From assembly GCF_018257575.1 (NCBI RefSeq), contig NZ_JAERJP010000020.1, forward strand, positions 1-62,760: a DNA stretch of 62,760 nt, written 5' to 3'. The translations under genes and the position numbers were made by a program. This document shows, piece after piece, positions 50,815 to 60,994 of this stretch. The notes under the pieces are model-generated. The model saw nothing but the letters and a program-made list of their open reading frames with translations, did not search any database and was not told the DNA's origin. The first letter of the stretch is position 1. Every line of letters begins with the position of its first letter. The DNA comes from Tatumella sp. JGM91. GTDB taxonomy: Bacteria; Pseudomonadota; Gammaproteobacteria; Enterobacterales; Enterobacteriaceae.

Positions 50815-51324
50815 GTGGAAAGTTCATTTACTCCGATTGAAGAAATGCTGCATGTTCTGGTCCAGCGCCATAACAATTATCCGTTAAGAGAGATGCTGCT
50901 GACCCGGTTATGTATGCATATTCAGGGAAAACTGCTCGATAACCGCAACAAAATACTGAAAGAACGCGGAATTAACGACACTCTGTTCACTGCACTGGTC
51001 ACACTGGATGCACGTAAAAATCAGAGTATCCAGCCTTCCGAACTCAGTTCAGCATTAGGTTCTTCCAGAACCAACGCCACCAGGATTGCCGATGAGCTGG
51101 AAAAACGTGGCTGGATTGAACGTCAGGAAAGCAGCGATGATCGTCGCTGCCTGCATTTACACCTGACGGAACAGGGATATGAATTTCTGTGTGAAGTCAT
51201 GCCCCCCCAACACCAAAGCCTGAAGCATCTCTGGGCGGTACTGTCGGATGAAGAACAGCAACAATTAGAGAGTATTACCCGTAAGTTACTTGGCCGTCTT
51301 GATCAGATGGATCGTAAAGCATAA
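50815..51324 (+). CDS. mprA: MarR-family repressor MprA (EmrR)
   Basis: Represses mprA-emrAB and is released by hydrophobic drugs and uncouplers. The 169 residues start at GTG 50815 with GAGG 9 bases ahead. The winged helix includes [31 protein letters not shown]-like motifs near residues 64-95 (seen as [19 protein letters not shown]), and [14 protein letters not shown] forms the wing. It is the first gene of the operon with emrA and emrB, 146 bases before emrA. Confidence 0.95.
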   Translation: MESSFTPIEEMLHVLVQRHNNYPLREMLLTRLCMHIQGKLLDNRNKILKERGINDTLFTALVTLDARKNQSIQPSELSSALGSSRTNATRIADELEKRGWIERQESSDDRRCLHLHLTEQGYEFLCEVMPPQHQSLKHLWAVLSDEEQQQLESITRKLLGRLDQMDRKA

Positions 51325-51470
51325 CTATTCAGTAACCTGATAGTAATAAGTCACCAAGTGCTAAAGACAGGCGCTCCGTTTTCGTTATGCTTGCGCGCCT
51401 TTACCAGCAAAAAAATGCTGGTATCGCGGGATGTTAGGCTGTTGAAAATTTATGACGGGTGGGAAATTCT

Positions 51471-52649
51471 ATGAGTGCAGGTGAAGAAACTCTGCAATCC
51501 GGGGCAGCACGTCCCCACAGTAAAAAGAAAAAACGTAAAACCCTGCTGATTCTGTTAGCCGTGGTTTGTTGTATCGTTGCTATCGGCTATCTGGCCTATT
51601 GGTTTTTAGTCCTTAGCCATTATCAGGATACAGATGATGCTTATGTGGCCGGTAATCAGGTCATTATTATGCCTCAGGTTTCCGGTAGCGTGACAAAAGT
51701 ATGGTTTGAAGATACAGACTATGTGAAAAAAGGCGATACCCTGGTGACGCTGGATAAAACCGATGCACAGCAGGCATTTGAAAAAGCCACGACGGCGCTT
51801 GCGTCCAGCGTCCGTCAGACCCGCCAGCAGATGGTTAACAGTAAACAGTATCTTGCCAATATAACCCTGAAGAAAGTCGCGCTGTCTCAGGCTGAAGCTG
51901 ATTTACAAAGACGTATCCCGCTGGGTAAGGCTGAGTTAATTGGCCGTGAAGATTTACAACACGCCCGTGATGCAGTGACCAGTGCTCAGGCAGCTCTGGA
52001 TGTCGCGACACAGCAATACAATGCTAACCAGGCAATTCTGCTGAATACCTCACTGGAAAACCAGCCAGCGGTACAACAAAGTGCCGCTGCATTGCGTGAT
52101 GCATGGCTGACCTTACAACGTACCGATATCCGCAGCCCGGTTGACGGTTATGTTTCCAGACGCAGTGTTCAGGTCGGATCACAAATTTCCCCTTCCAGCT
52201 CACTGATGGCGGTAGTGCCTGACAAACAATTATGGGTTGATGCCAACTTTAAAGAAACCCAGCTGGCAGATGTCAGGATCGGTCAGCCGGCGACAATTGT
52301 TTCCGATATCTATGGCGACGATGTGGTATACCACGGCAAAGTTGTCGGCCTGGATATGGGAACCGGCAGTGCCTTTTCTCTGTTACCGGCCCAGAATGCT
52401 ACCGGTAACTGGATCAAGGTTGTCCAGCGTCTGCCGGTCAGGGTCGATATCGATGCTCAGGATTTGGCCAGACATCCGCTGCGAATTGGTTTATCAACAC
52501 TGGTGACCGTCGATACTTCCGATAAAAACGGAGCAGTACTGGCCAGCGTCGTCCGTAAAACACCGGCCTATGAAAGTAATGCCCTGGAATTACCGCTTGA
52601 TAAGGTTAATCAGATGATCTCTGCCATTATCAAGGCCAATGCCGGCTGA
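51471..52649 (+). CDS. emrA: multidrug efflux membrane fusion protein EmrA
   Basis: Periplasmic adaptor of the EmrAB-TolC pump. One N-terminal membrane anchor (about 28-50) follows a basic stretch (KKKKRKTLLI). The lipoyl-like and beta-barrel domains flank a coiled-coil hairpin (about 100-210). DDAYVAGNQVIIMPQVSGSV and DANFKETQLADVRIGQPA are diagnostic. ATG 51471 has GGTGGGA ahead and gives 392 residues; an in-frame GTG four codons earlier is less likely. Confidence 0.95.
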   Translation: MSAGEETLQSGAARPHSKKKKRKTLLILLAVVCCIVAIGYLAYWFLVLSHYQDTDDAYVAGNQVIIMPQVSGSVTKVWFEDTDYVKKGDTLVTLDKTDAQQAFEKATTALASSVRQTRQQMVNSKQYLANITLKKVALSQAEADLQRRIPLGKAELIGREDLQHARDAVTSAQAALDVATQQYNANQAILLNTSLENQPAVQQSAAALRDAWLTLQRTDIRSPVDGYVSRRSVQVGSQISPSSSLMAVVPDKQLWVDANFKETQLADVRIGQPATIVSDIYGDDVVYHGKVVGLDMGTGSAFSLLPAQNATGNWIKVVQRLPVRVDIDAQDLARHPLRIGLSTLVTVDTSDKNGAVLASVVRKTPAYESNALELPLDKVNQMISAIIKANAG

Positions 52650-52666
52650 TGGCCGGGGAGAAAGTC

Positions 52667-54214
52667 ATGGCGCAAAAACCGCTTGAAGGTGCTCAGCTGG
52701 TTCTGATGACGATTGCCTTATCTCTGGCAACCTTTATGCAGGTACTGGACTCCACCATTGCCAACGTCGCGATCCCCACCATTGCCGGTAACCTGGGAGC
52801 CTCAAACTCCCAGGGCACCTGGGTGATCACTTCCTTCGGGGTAGCCAATGCTATCTCGATCCCACTGACTGGCTGGCTGGCAAAACGCTTCGGTGAAGTG
52901 AAACTGTTTATGCTATCGACCGTCGCATTTGCTATTGCCTCCTGGGCATGCGGAATGTCGAGCAGCCTGACTATGCTGATCTTTTCCCGTGTTATTCAGG
53001 GGGTAGTCGCAGGCCCGCTGATCCCTCTTTCCCAAAGCTTACTGCTGAATAACTATCCGCCGGCCAAACGCAGTATCGCCCTGTCATTATGGGCGATGAC
53101 GGTGATTGTTGCGCCGATTTGTGGCCCGATACTGGGTGGCTGGATCAGTGATAACTACCACTGGGGCTGGATATTCTTTATTAACGTCCCTATTGGTGTT
53201 GTGGTTATTTTCTTAAGTCTGCAAACCATCCGCGGCAGAGAAACCAAAATCACCCGTCAGCCCATCGATATGGTCGGATTAATCAGCCTGATCATTGGTA
53301 TTGGCTGCCTGCAGGTTATGCTGGATCGCGGCAAAGAACTCGACTGGTTTAATTCAGACGAAATTATCACGCTGACGGTGTTTGCGGTAGTGGCACTATT
53401 GGTCCTGCTGATTTGGGAACTGACAGATGACCATCCGATCGTCGATTTATCGTTATTTAAATCGAGAAACTTCACCATCGGCTGCGTCTCTATCAGTCTT
53501 GCTTACATGCTCTATTTCGGCACCATTGTCCTGCTGCCACAACTATTACAGGAGGTCTTTGGTTATACCGCCACCTGGGCAGGTCTGGCTTCGGCACCTG
53601 TAGGGATATTACCGGTGATCCTTTCACCTGTTATCGGTCGTTTCGCCCATAAAATAGATATGCGCTGGCTGGTCACGTTCAGCTTTATTATGTATGCCGT
53701 CTGTTTTTACTGGCGGGCCTATACTTTCGAGCCGGCGATGAATTTTGCAGCCTCAGCCTGGCCTCAGTTTATACAGGGGTTTGCAGTGGCCTGCTTCTTT
53801 ATGCCATTAACCACCATCACGTTGTCCGGACTGCCTCCGGAGCGAATGGCTGCAGCATCCAGTCTGTCTAATTTTTTAAGGACGTTAGCCGGATCGATCG
53901 GAACCTCGATCACGACAACTCTGTGGAGTAACAGGGAATCCCTGCACCACAGTCAGCTGACTGAGTCGGTGAATCCGTTTAATCCTAATTCACAGCAGAT
54001 GTATCAGCAGCTGGAATCTCTGGGGATGAGCCACCAGCAAGCCTCCGGTTATCTGGCACAGCAAATCACTAACCAGGGACTGATTATTTCAGCCAATGAA
54101 ATTTTCTGGGTCGCAGGAGGGATCTTTATTTTACTGCTGGTCACCATCTGGTTTGCCAGACCGCCATTCGGCAGCGGTGGTGGCGGGAAAAGCGAGGCTG
54201 AAGGGGCTCACTGA
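52667..54214 (+). CDS. emrB: multidrug efflux MFS transporter EmrB (DHA2, 14 TM)
   Basis: Proton-driven exporter of uncouplers and hydrophobic antibiotics such as nalidixic acid. The 515 residues from ATG 52667 (GGGGAGAAA ahead) show about 14 membrane segments. LATFMQVLDSTIANVAIPTIAG in TM1 and the SQGTWVITSFGVANAISIPL segment are typical. The C-terminus is Gly-rich. An in-frame ATG six codons earlier overlaps the emrA stop and is possible but less well placed. Confidence 0.95.
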   Translation: MAQKPLEGAQLVLMTIALSLATFMQVLDSTIANVAIPTIAGNLGASNSQGTWVITSFGVANAISIPLTGWLAKRFGEVKLFMLSTVAFAIASWACGMSSSLTMLIFSRVIQGVVAGPLIPLSQSLLLNNYPPAKRSIALSLWAMTVIVAPICGPILGGWISDNYHWGWIFFINVPIGVVVIFLSLQTIRGRETKITRQPIDMVGLISLIIGIGCLQVMLDRGKELDWFNSDEIITLTVFAVVALLVLLIWELTDDHPIVDLSLFKSRNFTIGCVSISLAYMLYFGTIVLLPQLLQEVFGYTATWAGLASAPVGILPVILSPVIGRFAHKIDMRWLVTFSFIMYAVCFYWRAYTFEPAMNFAASAWPQFIQGFAVACFFMPLTTITLSGLPPERMAAASSLSNFLRTLAGSIGTSITTTLWSNRESLHHSQLTESVNPFNPNSQQMYQQLESLGMSHQQASGYLAQQITNQGLIISANEIFWVAGGIFILLLVTIWFARPPFGSGGGGKSEAEGAH

Positions 54215-54287
54215 TGCCCTGAGTTATCACGGTATTCTGCTAGTCAGTCGCCGCAGGTAACGGGCAACAGTACAATTCGCCGACCAA

Positions 54288-54313
54288 AAAAAAGCGCCGC
54301 GAGGCGCTTTTTT
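54288..54313. terminator. shared bidirectional terminator of emrB and yfiF
   Basis: AAAAAAGCGCC-GCGA-GGCGCTTTTTT has A and T tracts on both sides and lies between the convergent emrB and yfiF genes. Confidence 0.92.
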
Positions 54314-54318
54314 ACTGA

Positions 54319-55311
54319 TTAATGATTCTGCCGCCACCATTCGGCCAGCAGAATGCCGGTTGCCACCGAAACATTCAGGCTTTCAACACTGCCTGTACCA
54401 TCAATCGACAAACTGATATCACCCTGTTTCAGGGTCGACTCTTTCAGACCATCACTTTCCTGGCCCAGCACCAGTACCATTTTTTCCGGCAGTTCAGTGG
54501 CCGATAATGGTTTTCCTGCATGACTGGAGGTGGTCACTATGGTGTAACCTGCCTGACGGAATGCATCCAGCCCTTCGGCGAAACTGCCGGCGGTAATGGC
54601 CTGCACATGCTCTGCCCCGCCTTCTGCCGTACGAACAGCAGCACCGGACTCCAGCAAAGAAGCATCATCGACCAGAATACCTTTGGCACCGAAGTGAGCA
54701 CAGCTACGCATGATGGCACCCAGGTTATGTGGATTACCTACGTTTTCCAGCGCCAGCACACATTCTTTCTCCGCCGCCTGTTCCAGCCATTCACTGACGG
54801 ACTGCCCCATGTGCTTTTTAATGATAAAACAGACGCCGCCGTGATGATCAGTCCCTGACGCTTTAACCAGTTCAGCATCTTCGACCACATGATAGGCTTT
54901 GCGGTTAGCCGCCAGCCAGCGCAGCGTTTCACGAAAACGCGGTGTCACACTCTGAATAAACCAGGCGCGGACAATGGATTCCGGACGACTCTGGAACAAT
55001 GCCTGGCAGGCATTCTCACCGTAAACCCGGGTTTCTTCCTGACGCTGTTTACGGATAACTTCCGGGTCAACAATATTTCTGACGCCGGTATCCGGTTGTG
55101 GTTTCAGGGGCGCTTCCGACGGAGCACGGGATACGGTACGCCACGGGGAACGGGATTTCTCTTCCTGACGACGACCTGGCTCCTGCTGACGTGACGGAGA
55201 GTGACCTCCTTTGCCTGTCCGCGGGTTACCGGTACGTTGACGGGTATTATCCTCGTTGCGAACATACATCACTTTTACTTTACTGCTTTTGCCTTTTAAA
55301 TCGTCGCTCAT
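54319..55311 (-). CDS. yfiF: SpoU-family RNA methyltransferase YfiF
   Basis: Putative tRNA/rRNA 2'-O-methyltransferase of the SPOUT superfamily; its target is not settled. The first 95 residues are a charged, probably disordered tail (Arg/Gly/Ser-rich, [12 protein letters not shown] at the start). Then come a substrate-binding domain ([20 protein letters not shown]) and the knotted SPOUT domain with [34 protein letters not shown] and [11 protein letters not shown]. The 330 residues match E. coli YfiF. Divergent from trxC. Confidence 0.93.
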   Translation of the reverse strand: MSDDLKGKSSKVKVMYVRNEDNTRQRTGNPRTGKGGHSPSRQQEPGRRQEEKSRSPWRTVSRAPSEAPLKPQPDTGVRNIVDPEVIRKQRQEETRVYGENACQALFQSRPESIVRAWFIQSVTPRFRETLRWLAANRKAYHVVEDAELVKASGTDHHGGVCFIIKKHMGQSVSEWLEQAAEKECVLALENVGNPHNLGAIMRSCAHFGAKGILVDDASLLESGAAVRTAEGGAEHVQAITAGSFAEGLDAFRQAGYTIVTTSSHAGKPLSATELPEKMVLVLGQESDGLKESTLKQGDISLSIDGTGSVESLNVSVATGILLAEWWRQNH

Positions 55312-55486
55312 TCTTTCCTCCTGTTCCTCGAGCGCGAAGATTACCTGATGTCAGGCTTCTAATCTATCAACTTTGTTTTTAATGCCGTCATCTATTATAG
55401 CTATCGACAGATCCTGCTGGCTCCGTCTGTCATGATCTCTGATAATAATAGGTAGTTTTACCGGATAATCCCAACCCGAGGTGATG

Positions 55487-55906
55487 ATGAATACTGTATG
55501 CAGCCACTGTCTTGCCACCAACAGACTCGCAGAAGAACAGATCAGCGAAGCTGCAAAATGTGGTCGCTGTAAAGCTCAGCTGTTTGACGGCGAGGTTATT
55601 AATGCCACCAGCGCTACGCTGGACAAACTGTTACAGGATGACCTGCCGGTAGTGATCGATTTCTGGGCGCCCTGGTGTGGCCCCTGTGTCGGTTTCGCCC
55701 CGGTTTTTGAAGAGGTTGCAGAACAGCGCGCCCGACAAATCCGTTTTATTAAAGTAAACACAGAACAGGAAACTGCGCTCAGTAGCCGTTTTCGTATCCG
55801 CAGCATACCGACACTGATGATATTCCGTAAAGGTCAGCATCTGGATACCCTGGCCGGAGCACTGCCGAAAGCGTCGTTTGAACAATGGCTGGACGAATCA
55901 TTATGA
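55487..55906 (+). CDS. trxC: thioredoxin 2 TrxC
   Basis: Oxidative-stress-induced, zinc-binding thioredoxin. The N-terminal zinc site is C5-x2-C8 with C25-x2-C28, and the redox centre is W63-C64-G-P-C67. The 139 residues equal the E. coli protein. The start is ATG 55487 with GAGG five bases ahead, chosen over two overlapping start codons immediately upstream. It may help replace the missing NrdH as a reductant, but this is speculation. Confidence 0.95.
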   Translation: MNTVCSHCLATNRLAEEQISEAAKCGRCKAQLFDGEVINATSATLDKLLQDDLPVVIDFWAPWCGPCVGFAPVFEEVAEQRARQIRFIKVNTEQETALSSRFRIRSIPTLMIFRKGQHLDTLAGALPKASFEQWLDESL

Positions 55907-55988
55907 TTTGTCATTAAACAACCGGGCCGGACTACGCAGGAATGCGCTTTTCTATTACACTGCGCTTTTTCCCTGTTAGTGAAAAGTT

Positions 55989-56690
55989 ATGTTGGAAAAT
56001 GCCGTCCTGACACTCAGGGCACAACGTCTGGCAAGAGCTACACGTCCGTTTCTGGCCCGCGGAAACCGGGTAGTCCGTTGTCAGCGCTGCCTGTTACCGG
56101 TTCCCCGCTGCCTGTGCCAAACTATTACGCCGGTACCTGCCCGCAGCCAGTTTTGTCTGGTGATGTTTGATACCGAGCCGATGAAACCCAGCAATACCGG
56201 CCGGTTAATTGCAGATATTTTACCCGGTACAACTGCTTTTGAATGGTCACGTACCGCCCCGCCACAGCCATTACTGGATGCAGTGAACGATCCCCGGGTC
56301 AGCCCTTTAGTGGTATTTCCCGGTCATTATGCCGCTCCGGGCAGAGAGGTGATGACCACTCCGCCTCGCAGTGGAAAACCGCCGCTATTTATTATGCTGG
56401 ATGGTACCTGGACTGAAGCGGCGAAAATGTTTCGCAAAAGCCCCTGGCTGGATAAATTTCCGGTAATGTCATTAAATGTTACCCGTCCCTCTGATTACAG
56501 CCTGCGTGAATCCCCCTCTGCCGGACAGCACTGTACCGCCGAAATTGCGATAGCACTGCTGGAGCAATCGGGAGACAGCGCCGCTGCCAGCGGACTGCTT
56601 ACTCATTTTGAAAATTTCCGGCAGCGTTATCTGGCAGGGAAACCTTCACATCAGGCCTCCCTCACGAAACAACAGCCACAAACCGGTTAA
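55989..56690 (+). CDS. tapT: tRNA-uridine aminocarboxypropyltransferase TapT (YfiP)
   Basis: DTW-domain enzyme that installs acp3U at tRNA position 47 from S-adenosylmethionine. The N-terminal zinc-like Cys cluster is CQRCLLPVPRCLC. The family D-x-T-W signature is LDGTWTEAAKMFRKSPWL near residue 140, and FDTEPMKPSNTGRLIADIL is in the middle. The 233 residues match E. coli YfiP (232). It is 31 bases upstream of patZ, as in E. coli. Confidence 0.93.
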   Translation: MLENAVLTLRAQRLARATRPFLARGNRVVRCQRCLLPVPRCLCQTITPVPARSQFCLVMFDTEPMKPSNTGRLIADILPGTTAFEWSRTAPPQPLLDAVNDPRVSPLVVFPGHYAAPGREVMTTPPRSGKPPLFIMLDGTWTEAAKMFRKSPWLDKFPVMSLNVTRPSDYSLRESPSAGQHCTAEIAIALLEQSGDSAAASGLLTHFENFRQRYLAGKPSHQASLTKQQPQTG

Positions 56691-56720
56691 ACTCAAATAG
56701 TTGATGTCCGGAGGATAACG

Positions 56721-59378
56721 ATGAGCCAGAAAGGCCTGGAAGCATTACTAAAACCCAAATCCATTGCAGTTATTGGCGCATCAGATAAACCTGGCAGTGC
56801 CGGTCATCTGATGATGCGTAACTTACTGGCAGGGGGATTCAGCGGTCCGATACTTCCGGTAACCCCTGGCTGGCAGGCTGTGTGTGGCGTACTGGCCTTT
56901 CCTGATATCGCACAACTTCCGCTGGTGCCGGATCTGGCCGTTATTTGTACCCATTCAAAGCGTAATATTGACATACTGCAACAGCTGGCAGAAAAAGGCT
57001 GTAAAGCCTGTATTATTCTTTCCGCATCGCGTGACCAGTTCCGTGAGCTGAAAGCCTGTGCCGGACGCTGGAGTATCCGGATCCTCGGCCCCAACAGCCT
57101 GGGACTGTTATCGCCCTGGCAGGGGGTGAACGCCAGTTTCTCTCCGGTGCCTATCCGGTGCGGTAAGCTGGCCTTTATTTCACAGTCTGCCGCCGTCTCT
57201 AATACCCTGCTGGACTGGGCGCAGCAAAGAAATCTCGGGTTTTCGTGGTTTATCGCCCTCGGAGACAGTATCAATATACATGCGGACGATTTACTCGACT
57301 TTCTTGCCAGGGACAGTAAAACCAGTGCCATTCTGCTTTCTCTGGAACATTCAGACGATGCCAGGCGGTTTGTTTCTGCCGCGCGCAGTGCTGCACGTAA
57401 CAAGCCTATCCTGGTGATAAAAAGCGGCAGATGCCCGCAGGCAAGGCAATTACTCGGTACCCCGGACAGTCTTGATGCTGCCTGGGATGCAGCCATTCAG
57501 CGGGCAGGTATGCTGCGGGTCAAAGATACCCATGAGCTGTTTTCAGCGGTGGAAACACTGAGTCATATGCGCCCTCTGCGCGGGGAACGCTTATTCATTA
57601 TCAGTAACGGTGCGGCACCTGCCGCGCTGGCGCTGGATGAACTGGCCGACAGAAACGGCACCCTGTCAGTATTGGACCACCACACCCTGCAGGCACTTCG
57701 CCGGGTGTTACCAGCGTCGATACCTGTGGCTAATCCGCTGAACCTGAAAGATGATGCGACCACAGAACGCTATTTATCTGCAATCAGCCTGCTGCTGGAG
57801 AGCCATGAAATAGATGCACTAATGATTATTCATGCCCCGAGTGCCGTGTCTTCTGCCAGCGAGAGCGCTGAAAAAATTATCCGTTTAGTCAGACAACACC
57901 CGCGTGGCGGGCGAGTCACCTTACTGACCAACTGGTGCGGAGAATACTCTTCCCGCGATGCCAGGGCAGCCTTTACACAGGCAGGCATTCCAACCTGGAG
58001 AACACCAGAAGGCACGGTAACGGCATTTATGCATATGGTCGGATACCGCAGGAATCAGCAACAGCTGCGTGAGACGCCGTCATTTCCTGCCCGTTTACCC
58101 GAAAATCGCCTCACTGTACGCCAGCAGTTACAACAGCGACTGACCGCAGGTGATACACGGCTGGATACCCATGAAGTCCAGGCTATTTTTCAGGGGTATG
58201 GTATACAAACTCTGCCAACCTGGGCCGCCGCCGATAGCCAGCAGGCCGTTGCGATTGCCGAAAATATCGGTTACCCGGTGGCCGTGAAACTGCGCGCGCC
58301 AGACATTCCCCATAAGTCCGGGATCCAGGGGGTGATGCTCTATTTACAGACTGCGGCGGATGTTGCGAATGCCGCCGATGCCATCCTGACCCGAGCCCAT
58401 AGCGCCTGGCCAGAAGCCAGGGTTCAGGGATTAATCGTCCAGAGTATGGCTCGCCGCGCCGGGGCAGAAGAACTGCGTATTTCTGTGCAGCCCGACCCGC
58501 TGTTCGGCCCGGTGATTATTCTCGGGGAAGGTCACGGTGAATGGCAAAACGCTCAGCACCCTGTGGTCGCCCTGCCGCCCCTGAATATGACACTGGCAAA
58601 AATTTTAGTAACTCAGGCAATCTCCCGGGGTGCGATTCGGGGCAGAAATGCCCTGCAGGCCTTAGATATTAATGCTGTCAGTCAGTGCCTGGTGCAGATT
58701 TCCAATCTGATTATCGATTGCCCGGAAATTGAACGGCTGGATATTCACCCGTTACTGGCGGACGGAAATAATCTGACCTTACTCGATGCAACCCTGATAC
58801 TGACGGCATTTTCCGGAGAGAGTGAGGCTCGCCTCGCTATTCGCCCTTATCCCCAAAGGCTCGAAGAGAATGTCACACTTAAAGATGGCCGTCAGTGCCT
58901 GTTCAGACCGATACTTCCTGAAGATGAACCGGGATTAAAAACCTTTATCTCGCGGGTGACGAAAGAAGATCTTTATTACCGGTATTTTAGTGAAATCAAT
59001 GAGTTTACTCATGAAGATTTAGCCAATATGACACAAATCGATTATGATCGGGAAATGGCTATTGTTGCCGTTCAGCCCGCCGCTAACGGTGAAGAGATTA
59101 TCGGGGTAACCCGTGCAATTTCAGATCCTGATAATATTGATGCTGAATTTTCGATACTGGTCCGCTCAGACCTGAAAAATATCGGGCTCGGCCGCCGGCT
59201 ACTGGAAAAAATGATCCTCTATACCCGTCAGCATGGCTTACAGCAACTAAACGGAATTACCATGCCTGATAATCAGGGGATGATTGCACTGGCACATAAG
59301 CTTAATTTCAGGGTGGAAAGACAACCGGAGGATGGGATTGTCACTCTGCAATTGATACTTCATTCTCCTGAAAAGTAG
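56721..59378 (+). CDS. patZ: protein lysine acetyltransferase PatZ (Pka/YfiQ)
   Basis: Acetylates lysines on acetyl-CoA synthetase and other enzymes, damping acetate activation. The 885 residues carry a catalytically inactive NDP-forming acyl-CoA-synthetase-like module (CoA-binding domain at about 10-130, SIAVIGASDKPGSAG) and an ATP-grasp region (about 485-700, GYPVAVKLRAPDIPHKSGI). A C-terminal GNAT domain (about 725-885) includes EDLYYRYFSEINEFTHEDL and NIGLGRRLLEKMI. Close to full length of the E. coli protein (886). Confidence 0.95.
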   Translation: MSQKGLEALLKPKSIAVIGASDKPGSAGHLMMRNLLAGGFSGPILPVTPGWQAVCGVLAFPDIAQLPLVPDLAVICTHSKRNIDILQQLAEKGCKACIILSASRDQFRELKACAGRWSIRILGPNSLGLLSPWQGVNASFSPVPIRCGKLAFISQSAAVSNTLLDWAQQRNLGFSWFIALGDSINIHADDLLDFLARDSKTSAILLSLEHSDDARRFVSAARSAARNKPILVIKSGRCPQARQLLGTPDSLDAAWDAAIQRAGMLRVKDTHELFSAVETLSHMRPLRGERLFIISNGAAPAALALDELADRNGTLSVLDHHTLQALRRVLPASIPVANPLNLKDDATTERYLSAISLLLESHEIDALMIIHAPSAVSSASESAEKIIRLVRQHPRGGRVTLLTNWCGEYSSRDARAAFTQAGIPTWRTPEGTVTAFMHMVGYRRNQQQLRETPSFPARLPENRLTVRQQLQQRLTAGDTRLDTHEVQAIFQGYGIQTLPTWAAADSQQAVAIAENIGYPVAVKLRAPDIPHKSGIQGVMLYLQTAADVANAADAILTRAHSAWPEARVQGLIVQSMARRAGAEELRISVQPDPLFGPVIILGEGHGEWQNAQHPVVALPPLNMTLAKILVTQAISRGAIRGRNALQALDINAVSQCLVQISNLIIDCPEIERLDIHPLLADGNNLTLLDATLILTAFSGESEARLAIRPYPQRLEENVTLKDGRQCLFRPILPEDEPGLKTFISRVTKEDLYYRYFSEINEFTHEDLANMTQIDYDREMAIVAVQPAANGEEIIGVTRAISDPDNIDAEFSILVRSDLKNIGLGRRLLEKMILYTRQHGLQQLNGITMPDNQGMIALAHKLNFRVERQPEDGIVTLQLILHSPEK

Positions 59379-59492
59379 CGTACAGAAAAGTAAAATTATC
59401 ACGGCAAGACATGGTTAATGTTACACTTCACGATCGAGACCATGCCGTTGTCGGTTATGACGATACATTGAACAGAGAAGAAGCGCCTAGTG

Positions 59493-60848
59493 ATGTTGTC
59501 AAAATTCAAACTCAATAATCACCAACAATACCTCGCGCAACTGCCCGGCCTTTCACAATCAGCCGCCGATTTTACAACCCTTTATTCGCCGGCCGAATTT
59601 CACCGAACCCTGCTGGAAAAAATTGCCACGGCCACCTCACGTATTTGTCTTGTCGCCCTTTATCTGGAAAATGACGAAGCCGGACGCAGCGTGATGGATG
59701 CACTTTATGCCGCCAGGCGGATAAATCCCCGGCTGGATATTGCGATTTATGTCGACTGGCATCGCGCCCAGCGCGGCCGTATCGGTGCAGCCAGGGGAGT
59801 CACCAATGCTGACTGGTATTGTGAGATGGCAAGTGCTAACCCGGAGATTGCAATACCGGTGTATGGTATCCCGGTCAATACCCGTGAAGCACTTGGCGTG
59901 CTTCATCTGAAAGGCTTTATCATAGATGACTGTGTCATCTATAGCGGGGCAAGCATTAATAATGTCTATCTGCATCAGCAGGAACGTTACCGCTACGATC
60001 GCTATCAGATCATACGTAATCCGGCGCTGGCAGATACCATGTTTGAGTGGGTCGATATTAACCTGAAACAGGCAGAAGCCGTTCATCGCCTCGACCAGGC
60101 CGGGCGACCTTCCAGCCCCGAAATTAAAAATGAAACCCGTTTATTTCGTCAGGAACTCCGTACCTTCAACTATCAGTTTGAAGATCAGGCTGTCTGTGAT
60201 CAGCTGAGTGTGACTCCGCTCGTCGGGCTGGGGAAGAAAAACCTGTTAAATCAGACCATTTTTCATCTGATGCCTTGCGCAGAACATAAACTGACTATTT
60301 GTACACCTTATTTTAACCTGCCGGCTATCCTGGTCAGGAATATCATCCGGCTATTGCGTCAGGGTAAACAGGTCGAAATTATCATCGGCGATAAGACCGC
60401 AAATGATTTTTATATCCCTCCCCGGGAGCCGTTTAAAATCATCGGCGCTTTGCCATATTTATATGAAATAAACCTGCGTCGCTTTGTCAGCCGTCTGCAA
60501 TATTACATTGATAATCAGCAACTGACCGTACGTCTGTGGAAAGACGGAGAGAACAGCTATCACCTGAAGGGTATCTGGGTCGATGATGAATGGATGTTGT
60601 TAACCGGTAATAACCTGAATCCCCGCGCCTGGCGACTGGATCTGGAAAATGCCATTCTGGTACACGACCCGCAGCATGAATTACTGGAACAAAAAGTCAA
60701 AGAGCTGGCACTGATCCGCGAGCATACCTCGGTGATTGACCACTATAACGATCTGGAAAGTATTGCCGAGTATCCGGCACGGATAAAAAAACTGATCCGT
60801 CGCCTGAGACGTATCAGGATAGATCGGCTGATCAGCCGTATCTTATAA
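59493..60848 (+). CDS. pssA: CDP-diacylglycerol-serine O-phosphatidyltransferase PssA
   Basis: Makes phosphatidylserine, the precursor of phosphatidylethanolamine. It belongs to the phospholipase-D superfamily with two HxK motifs: HLKGFIIDD near residue 138 and YHLKGIWVDDEWMLLTGNNLN near 357. The basic C-terminus (KKLIRRLRRIRIDRLISRIL) binds the membrane or ribosomes. ATG 59493 gives 451 residues as in E. coli; a GTG one codon earlier is also in frame. The E. coli neighbour yfiM is missing between pssA and kgtP. Confidence 0.96.
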   Translation: MLSKFKLNNHQQYLAQLPGLSQSAADFTTLYSPAEFHRTLLEKIATATSRICLVALYLENDEAGRSVMDALYAARRINPRLDIAIYVDWHRAQRGRIGAARGVTNADWYCEMASANPEIAIPVYGIPVNTREALGVLHLKGFIIDDCVIYSGASINNVYLHQQERYRYDRYQIIRNPALADTMFEWVDINLKQAEAVHRLDQAGRPSSPEIKNETRLFRQELRTFNYQFEDQAVCDQLSVTPLVGLGKKNLLNQTIFHLMPCAEHKLTICTPYFNLPAILVRNIIRLLRQGKQVEIIIGDKTANDFYIPPREPFKIIGALPYLYEINLRRFVSRLQYYIDNQQLTVRLWKDGENSYHLKGIWVDDEWMLLTGNNLNPRAWRLDLENAILVHDPQHELLEQKVKELALIREHTSVIDHYNDLESIAEYPARIKKLIRRLRRIRIDRLISRIL

Positions 60849-60853
60849 TTTTC

Positions 60854-60877
60854 CGGCCCTGCCATCGCAGGGCCTTA
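60854..60877 (+). terminator. pssA terminator
   Basis: GGCCCTGC / GCAGGGCC is an 8-bp perfect stem with a 4-base loop, followed by TTATT, directly after the pssA stop. Confidence 0.75.
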
Positions 60878-60920
60878 TTCTCCGGCTCCGTCAGTATTTA
60901 TCTGACATCCCCTAAGATAT

Positions 60921-60951
60921 AAAAATCCGGAAACCCTGACAGGTTTCCGGA
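60921..60951 (-). terminator. kgtP terminator
   Basis: TCCGGAAACC / GGTTTCCGGA is a 10-bp perfect stem with a 6-base loop. On the minus strand it is followed by TTTTTAT, 44 bases past the kgtP stop. Confidence 0.85.
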
Positions 60952-60994
60952 CACCGGTATCACTACAGACTTGCCAGCAGAGGAACAAGAACGA

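Noticed and set aside
56804-57496. A 230-codon minus-strand open frame inside patZ
   Set aside because: It lies wholly antisense to the conserved patZ gene, has no ribosome site, and its composition (Ala, Ser, Arg-rich with many Cys) is that of a shadow frame.
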